From assembly GCA_029706075.1 (NCBI GenBank), contig JAINUG010000014.1, positions 1,384,501-1,448,500 of the forward strand: DNA of 64,000 nucleotides. Direction: 5' to 3'. Shown piece after piece: positions 57,040-64,000 of this stretch (within the stretch, counting starts at the first letter, position 1; every line of letters begins with the position of its first letter). The notes under the pieces were generated by a model, which was not told the DNA's origin, made no database searches, and saw only the letters and a list, made by a program, of their open reading frames with translations. The DNA comes from Aldrovandia affinis. Lineage: Eukaryota; Chordata; Actinopteri; Notacanthiformes; Halosauridae. Made by a program: the position numbers and the translations under genes.

Positions 57040-60000
57040 GTGATCACCCCCTGCTTCCAGTCGAAAAACTTCTAAGCGGTCTCCTTTTAATGGGCCCTCT
57101 CTCCTTCGGCTTGGTGGAGGAGAGGGGAGCGCTGCACGGCGTAAGGGCGGTCATCTGGTCACGCCGAATACTAATCGCCCGGCTCCCCCGGCGGCCTGGC
57201 ACCCCACACTGGCGGTAACTCGACTCATCTGGCTGCCGTTTATCCTCCGAAACTGAACAAAATGGCCTCAGAATGGAAAAGCCTCAGTCTGCGGCAGTCA
57301 AGTACTCTTGGCAGGAAATTAATGGGAGGGGGAGAGAAAAGGAGGAGGAGAAGGAGAAGAAGAAGAATCAGAAAAAGAAGAAAGAAAAAAAACACCTTGC
57401 ACAGCAATTTTATCCCCCCACAGAATCTCTGACTTCCTGGAGTTCTGTACAGGTTCTGCTGCATGCTACATTGGGACTTAATTAATCCTTTTTTTGCTGG
57501 TGTTAACGTTTATATATTTGCAACTTCATGATCCCTGCAACACCAGAAAAATGTGGAATTTCTGATCCTCTGCCGTCTACAGATAGCTCTCATTTTTAGC
57601 CAGTGACTGTTGGAGATTTTCCTCATTGAGGGGGGCCAGGAGTCGGAGTGCCAGGAGGAATGTACGGGTGCCAATTTTCTTTTCAAATCCACAGAACAAA
57701 CACTTTTATTATGCAGCCTGCCAGTGAGCTAAAGCGCTAAAGCTAAAGCCAGTTGTCCCCACCCCCCTAGCTAGCTTGGGGGGTGCATGCAATGGATGAA
57801 TTGCAAAACACACTGTAGGGAGTGAGAGAGTGTTGGCACATTTCCTTGCCGAAACAGACATTGACTGATTGGGCTTAAGACAGGTTTGACAAATATTCTG
57901 ATGGGCTTTTATGTTTTTGCCATGTTTCGAGTACGCCAGTTTTCTTTGTTTATCTTGACCCTGATCTTCGTTTTTCAAAGATTTTCTCAAAGATAAACTG
58001 CTCATTTGTTCAAAACCTTTACCACTTTTTTTTTTAAAAACCACATACTCAATAAACGCGAAGGAGACCATCTGTTCTTCCGTTCCGACGTTCTGCATGC
58101 CTGTCAATCGGCGATATGCTGGATTTTAATGAGCTGCTTATGCTCAGAGAGCCTCACGTGGTTGGGAGAACTTTCCGGAAAAAAAGGGGATGATTCAATG
58201 CTCTTCAAGGTGCTTAGGCTGACAGCTTGTTCATTGTGGTGGAACTACACACACAGAGCAACCAGTGTGTGATGCGGAGGACAACGTGCTGCATGGCGTT
58301 AATTGGTGCAGTATGGGTCACGGTAAATTTGAAGACCGCCGACGTGTAGAAAGGCTGCTCTGAGTGACACGCAAGATGCCCATCGTGGCTTGGCCCGGGT
58401 CTCCCGGGGTGAACAAGATAGCGACGGCACATCCAAACTGTTAGTTGTTTGGTATCTTGTTTGTTTTAGGTGGCCCTGTATCTAAATCAGCCAATGTCTA
58501 TGACGTGTGAGAGTTCAGAGCAGTTGTGCAAGGTACATATCAGTTAGCTCTTGGCTTTAAACCCTGACTATCCAGTGTATGGATTTCAATTAAGTTCAAT
58601 ACCCCAAAACCCCCCAACCCCCGGTTTCAGCTAAGTAACAATGGAAATAACCTGGCAGTGGCTGGGAGACGTAATCACAGAGCAATGGGGTGCTCTGCAG
58701 GCCAGGATTTAGCATGCTATGGATGTTTGCTTCTGCCATAATTACAAAAGGAGAGCCCCCACCCACCCATCCACTAACCCTCCCCAGCTCTCTTTTGGCG
58801 AGACCTGACCTGACCCATTTTCAGCGGGAGCTGTTGGACAATTTCTCACACTGCACTCAAGGCAACTTTTGGCAGAAACGGTCCCACTGAAGTCTTGCCA
58901 GTTTCGGTTTTCAAATAAATATTGCAGTAGTTTCATATGATAAAGCAGAAGTCCCAGAGTGACCATGCAGCTGTTATGGGTTTCCCTTTGTTGGATGGCC
59001 TCCTGTGTTCTCTAACTGGAGATCTGGGCCAGGATGCAGTGAACATTCGTCCTTAATTTTAACTTACACATACATGCAAGCATTTGTTTTTGTTTTTGCA
59101 AACACAGTTCGGCAAGTTCATTTCGGAGATTGAACCGTGCTCGTGAAGAAGAAAAACAAACACTTGCTTTTAATTGTGAATTTAAAGTTCAGTTGATAGA
59201 ACCCAGGCCTTGGATGCAGTTTTTTTAACTACCTGCATTTAATCTTGATGAAGACAAAACCAAAATCCTAGCTTGTAAACCAATGATTAAAAAAATGCAA
59301 ACCTTTCGACAGGATGCTCCTACCTGCCAAAGGAAGCAGTTGCCAAGGCTTTTCAACACATGAAAAACACATGCGACAACCGTTGGTGCACGGAAACACA
59401 ATTTCAATGTTTATTTTCAACACCGTCACGCTCGATTGCATCTTCGGCCCCCTGCAGAAGCACTGGTCCCTCATGTCAGCATTTTTTTAATTCGGCGTTC
59501 GCAGAAAAAAAAACCTAAAGGAAATCAGTTTTATTTTTCAGCCTGTGCACAAAATGTCTGGTTGGATCATTTCTCATGTTGAGCTCTCCCTCGTATGTTT
59601 CTGCTTATAAATCCGTTCTACAAAAATGTATGCGAATCATAGTTAGATATATGTTTTTATTCCTTAACATATATCTAAATTAATCAAATCTGAATGCTGT
59701 TTTTGGAATGTGATGAGGGTAAACTATTTCTCAATACAGTTGAGTAATATCTGGTAATATCTCAGACCTTTGTGGGGGGGGTTGAATTATCTCCTAAACA
59801 CTTACATGGTCCATGACACCAGTAACATCATCCTTAATAAAGTAGTCTACTTTCTGTCAAAGCTGTTCTCTCTGTCTCAATGCCATAATCTCACTGTCTA
59901 GACTTTTCTCTGTGCTCTGCATTTGTGGCAAGGGTCCTCATGTTGTCATCCCACTGCAAATTCAATTTGGAAACAAATGGGAATATGATTCAATAAAAAA

Positions 60001-60469
60001 CTTAAATTAAATGGGAATGAAAGCCAACAATATTTTATAGAAACCATAACAGGGCTTCTTTATCATTTAGGAGTAATTGATATTCTGAATGTTTACCATT
60101 TGATGGCTCAACTACACTATCTCTCTGTCTATGGTTAAGTCTCCTACCCTATTGCTGTCAATTGAAACAAACAGGAAAATGTATTAAATTGTAGATAAAT
60201 ATCACAAATGCATTCCAACATTTGTGATTCAGACCTTTTAAGAACATATTAAACATTTCCGTTAAATGATAGGCATGTGCTGAGAAACAGTGCTTTGCAT
60301 ATGGAGCATTGCATCAGCTTGAAGTTATCTTTCTCAAGTCCCTGCATCTCAATTTCTCTGATGCTGTCCCTATTTTAAATGGATCCTCTCTGCTCCCTCG
60401 TCTTACTGCTGACCTGATGCCGTGCTGCTGCAAAATAAGCCTCCTGAAACCGCAACCTTGCAAACAAAA
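57040..60469. other. Unassigned intergenic DNA
   Basis: No gene is recognised. A GA-rich tract lies at 57325-57395. The CpG-retaining block at 57040-57245 and the stretch at 58040-58430 look unlike their surroundings, but no exon signature is seen. Confidence 0.35.
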
Positions 60470-60474
60470 AACTC

Positions 60475-60855
60475 ATATGAAAAAAATGGAATTAACAATC
60501 AATAAATCCATGTGTTCCTTGCCTCACAAAAGTTAGCTAGCTCAGTTTGTTCATCGTAATTAGCAAGCTAGCTCATGCTACAAGGCAGAGTTAGCTGCAA
60601 GCAGGCTAGCATCAAGTTAGCAAACAGATCAATGCAATTGCCTACATTGTCTGACTATTTTCAAGAGATCCATAGAATACAGAATTACAATGATTCGATT
60701 AATATCATTGTGCTCCTCGCCTCACACAATCTAGGTAGCTCAGTTTATTAATCATTTACTAGCAAGCTAGCTCATACTATGAGGCATAGTTAACTGCAAG
60801 CCGGCTAGCAGAAAGTTAGCAAGTAGATCAATGCAATTACTTACATTGTTTAACT
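60475..60855 (+). repeat. Tandem duplication of a GCTAGC-rich unit
   Basis: Two direct copies of about 190 bp lie at about 60475-60660 and 60670-60855. Both run CCTCACA, GTAGCTCAGTTT-like, AGCAAGCTAGCTCAT, GCTGCAAGC/AACTGCAAGC, GGCTAGCA, AAGTTAGCAA, AGATCAATGCAATT, TTACATTGT. They have diverged by roughly 15-20 percent by eye. Confidence 0.75.
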
Positions 60856-63439
60856 CTATGGCTACAAGCTTCTCCAGCTCGGTGTCTAGACTATAATTGA
60901 TTGTAAGCCTCCGTAAGTGAAAGAAGGCTACTCTGGAGATTTTAAAATTTTATTAGGTTATTTGCCTATTTTTCTCCCAATTTGGTGGCTAATTGTACCC
61001 TTTATTATTCCAACTTTCCTCAGCCACAAGACTGCTGCTAGCTTGTTCTGATACCGGTAGTGGCAGGAACAACAAACTGCCTCCTCTGAGATGGAACTCA
61101 CTCACTAATTGCCAACCGTGATTCCAATGCAGCCAGAGAAGCTTTCTGCATTGATCTCATGCCGGCTTTCCTCCCCCATCCCTGGGGTGGAAGCAGAAAA
61201 TTAAAGGTCTTCCAAACCTTAATATCTGCTGCACATGCTTAACACACACCTAAAGCTCTAATGTTATGCCTTGTTGTGTTGAGATGTATAGCTGCATAGC
61301 ATTGGTGTAGCAGTGAAAAACATTTGTAAAAAAATATTTTACATTTTGGAAAAATATTTTTCAAAATATTGTAGGGGGAGCCAAGCTTCCCTTGTCTTAA
61401 ACACCACTGGTACAGATATATGAGAGTCAGATGGTTTCAGTATTTTGTTCTTCACAAGAAGTACGTACATAAACTAGTTGGTAAAAATTGTAAAGTTATA
61501 CAATTGACCATTTGGTAACATTTTGGGAAATGTGGAAATTGATTGGTTGAACGTGGTTTCTTTTTTTGGCCACTGTTGGTATCAGTATTAATTTAACCTT
61601 TTAGTGATACTTTGTGTTTTGTGCATGTTTTATGGATGTAAACAGATTGCAGATTAAAACCCAGTAGTTTATTCAATGTAAATGTTGGCTGACTTAATGA
61701 ATGCTGCAGTTAAATGTTTTCTTCGGCACTGTGTCCTTGTGGTGTTCTGTACATCCTTGCTAGCTGCTTTGGTAAGCAATAAAGGATGTCTTATGTAACC
61801 ACTTACGTCATTTCGCTGTCCTCGATGTACTGAATGCCAGTGCATAGAGGAGATCCTTGTTGCAAGGTGTAATTGTGCTGGTTAGATGTAAATGCGCAAT
61901 TGTTTGCCTTTGCGTCATTGCTCATATGAGAGCATGAGTGGTAAATCAGTGCTGAGCGTGGTGTGTTTGCAGCGCTTATCGATTTTCTGGAACAGGGTGC
62001 TGGTTTATCACCCAGAAGCCAAACTTTAAAAAACTGCCCAAGAGAACTCAGGGGTGAGGCTGGGAAACAAAGCCAAACAAGACAACCTGATCTCCCTGAT
62101 GTTTGCGTGAAAAAAACATTTTCTGCGTGGCATCAAACACCAACAGCCACCTGACATTGAGGATGTAGGTCATGTCATTGGTGCTTTACGGTCTGAAGGT
62201 GGAAGGGGCATGGAATTTTGGAATCAGAGGACGTGGGAGGGATGCAGTGTTCCACATGTGCGGACCCTTCGAACTCGCAGTTCAGAGCACCGCTGTAAAT
62301 CTCCCACACTCTAAATATTTGGGCTATCATGGTCACTCTGTTAATTGGAATTGACCGTGCGAGTCACCAGTGAGTTTTCAGCCTGTGAGACACCCAATGT
62401 TTATGGTCTGCATCTGCACTAAGTGTTCCGACCAATGGACCGCTTCCAGGAAGTAACCGTACGTCTCCCTTCGATGCAAAAAAGGGGGGGCTTAGGTAGA
62501 AAAGCGACCAATCAATTACGGATGCACTTTTTTGGGGGACTTCTCTTCATGACGTAACTTTAAAAAGAGCAGCAAGAGGTTATGCAACAGATGAGCTTAT
62601 GCTGCTTTGGTGAATCTATATGACTACGTACATCAGTTCTTTACATGTATGAGGAACCCTTTATTGACTGGCAACTGCACAACTGGGGGAAATGAACCAG
62701 TTCTGACCGAAAACCATGCTGCTCCAGTATATGGTGCGCATCATCTGTTTTACAACAATGCACCCACGGCATCAAGGGATCCATTATGCATGTGTGTGTG
62801 TGTGTGTTTGTGTGTTTGTTTGTGTGTTTGTTTGTAAGTGAGAAGGTGTTTGCCCTTTGGCACACAGCTTGTTTCTAAACTCTAAGGGGCTAATCAGTAA
62901 TTGCTGAGAAGAAGAGGAAACGTACTTAGTAACATGATTTCCCCCTAAATGACTCATTTTAAATGTCTCTGGCGTTCTTCTCTAAACATGGCTCCGGGCT
63001 GCTTGTTTTGGTGTGCGCCGTGCCAGACGTTACTGCCTCGTTCAGTGTTCCATGCGTGGGACTCCGTTCTCTTCACTCTGTTTACCGAGCGTGTTTAAGC
63101 ACACCCCTGAGTTAGGGCTTTAACACAAGCCAACCCGAAATGGCCTGGAGGGGGATAAAGAGCTCTACTGGGCTCCTGATATGAGAGGTATGGTGCTTTC
63201 ATAACTCAAATCATCACATCATGTTCGCCGAGCAGGGGCGAACAATGTGGATTATCACCCAGGAAACTTGTTTGTGGTTCTCCTCGATAACCAGGTTGAT
63301 TGATTTTTGATTTTCCCAGCAATATAATGCACTGGTAAACATATGATTATAAAATTCAGGTCAAATGTGCCCTGTGCACAGTTTTTTTTATCAACTATAA
63401 TAAACAGCTGAGGTTAGTTAATGAGCCTCCAATCATATT
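60856..63439. other. Unassigned intergenic DNA with a GT repeat
   Basis: No gene is recognised. GT-rich repeats lie at 62789-62836 (GTGT and GTTT variants). Confidence 0.4.
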
Positions 63440-63584
63440 TGCCGATTAGGGCGGCACCTACAGCATTAATCTAATCAACGTTAGTTAAGTAGTTAACGAG
63501 TTGAATCAGGTGTGCTGGTGGTGGAATTTAAGAAACACATGGACCGGCTGGGGGTCCCCGAGGAGAGGTTTGGGAACCACTGGC
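63440..63584. mobile_element. MITE end (fragment)
   Basis: The phrase AGGAGAGGTTTGGGAACCAC followed by TGGC is the right end of a common fish hAT-type MITE (consensus CAGGTTTGGGAACCACTGG). The matching left end is not seen. Confidence 0.45.
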
Positions 63585-63713
63585 TTAGACTATTACCCAG
63601 GAAATGTTCTGTGGTATCAGGTTTCTACATGGCCTGAAGGTTGGGTAGAGGCCAAGACCTGATGTGTACATATGCTCAATTAATTAATAATTGCTTAATT
63701 AATCATTATCCGT

Positions 63714-64000
63714 TGTCACACGCCACGTGACAATCCCTGGACGGGAATAGAGCAGTCTGGAGACAGAGTGGATTCTGCGGTCCACGGACCAGATTTTTAT
63801 TTTACACAACAGAGAAGTTCCCTGCACACACAGAGAGAGTGCAGAGAACGAGACCGGGAGGGTAAAATAAAAATAAACACAAACAAAATCTTTACCCTAC
63901 TTGCCGTGAAGCTTTCGGGTAAACACAATGAACTGAAAATAACAAAACCAAATTAAACAATATTGAACCGGAACTTTTCAATCTCCGTTCGATATTTTAC
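63714..64000 (-). mobile_element. Possible LTR element, minus strand, cut by the window edge
   Basis: TGTCACACGCCACGTGACA could be the end of an LTR (inverse ...GTGTGACA). About 75 bases in, TTTTTATTTTACAC gives an AATAAA-type signal on the minus strand, as expected close to an LTR end. The rest lies outside the window. Confidence 0.3.

Overview
The window reads as intergenic DNA of a ray-finned (teleost-type) fish. The evidence is its set of transposable elements: a sushi-type chromovirus, L2-like LINE ends with TTGAA or TTGAC tails, tRNA-derived SINEs ending in the fish-type GGATAAaAGcGTCTGCTAAATG tail, Tc1-like and hAT DNA transposons. I could not recognise any host protein-coding exon, tRNA, rRNA or CRISPR array. 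Nearly all open frames are short and carry no family signature. Every coding stretch I do recognise belongs to a mobile element.

Layout. 1-7.3 kb: mostly unassigned DNA with two SINE/LINE tails, a 5'-truncated LINE end (4.02-4.72 kb) and a MITE (5.95-6.16 kb). 7.32-7.82 kb: a non-autonomous hAT element with a perfect 8-bp target duplication. 8.9-11.3 kb: Tc1-type remnants. 12.74-14.6 kb: a SINE, a LINE tail and a decayed Tc1-like transposase gene that has itself taken a TTAA-flanked piggyBac-type MITE. 14.60-21.0 kb: a complete sushi-type Ty3/gypsy retrotransposon (949/947-bp LTRs, target duplication ACTGT) whose gag-pol is broken by several frame changes and in-frame stops. 25.38-31.54 kb: a BED-finger hAT remnant split by a striking LTR element with two 2.52-kb LTRs and only 148 bp of internal sequence. 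39.9-43.5 kb: a LINE 3' UTR split by a solo LTR, which was split by a second solo LTR and by a hAT element; target duplications are visible at each LTR and hAT step. 43.9-50.5 kb: further SINEs, LINE ends and a probable solo LTR. 50.5-64 kb: largely repeat-poor DNA in which a few blocks look like candidate conserved non-coding elements, ending in a possible LTR cut by the window edge.

The most interesting object is the LTR element at 25550-30744 (minus strand). It has no coding capacity. Each LTR is mostly an array of short hairpin modules whose stems change in compensating ways from unit to unit. It also carries a 12-nt primer-binding site complementary to its own predicted RNA 5' end. The sushi element at 14.6 kb shows the same logic with a 10-nt match. 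Both therefore look like self-primed (Tf1/sushi-style) retroelements, and the first looks like a non-autonomous partner that could use sushi-type proteins. The two 2.5-kb LTRs differ, by eye, only in eleven single-base homopolymer lengths, so the insertion is very recent, or the assembly carries homopolymer errors, or both.
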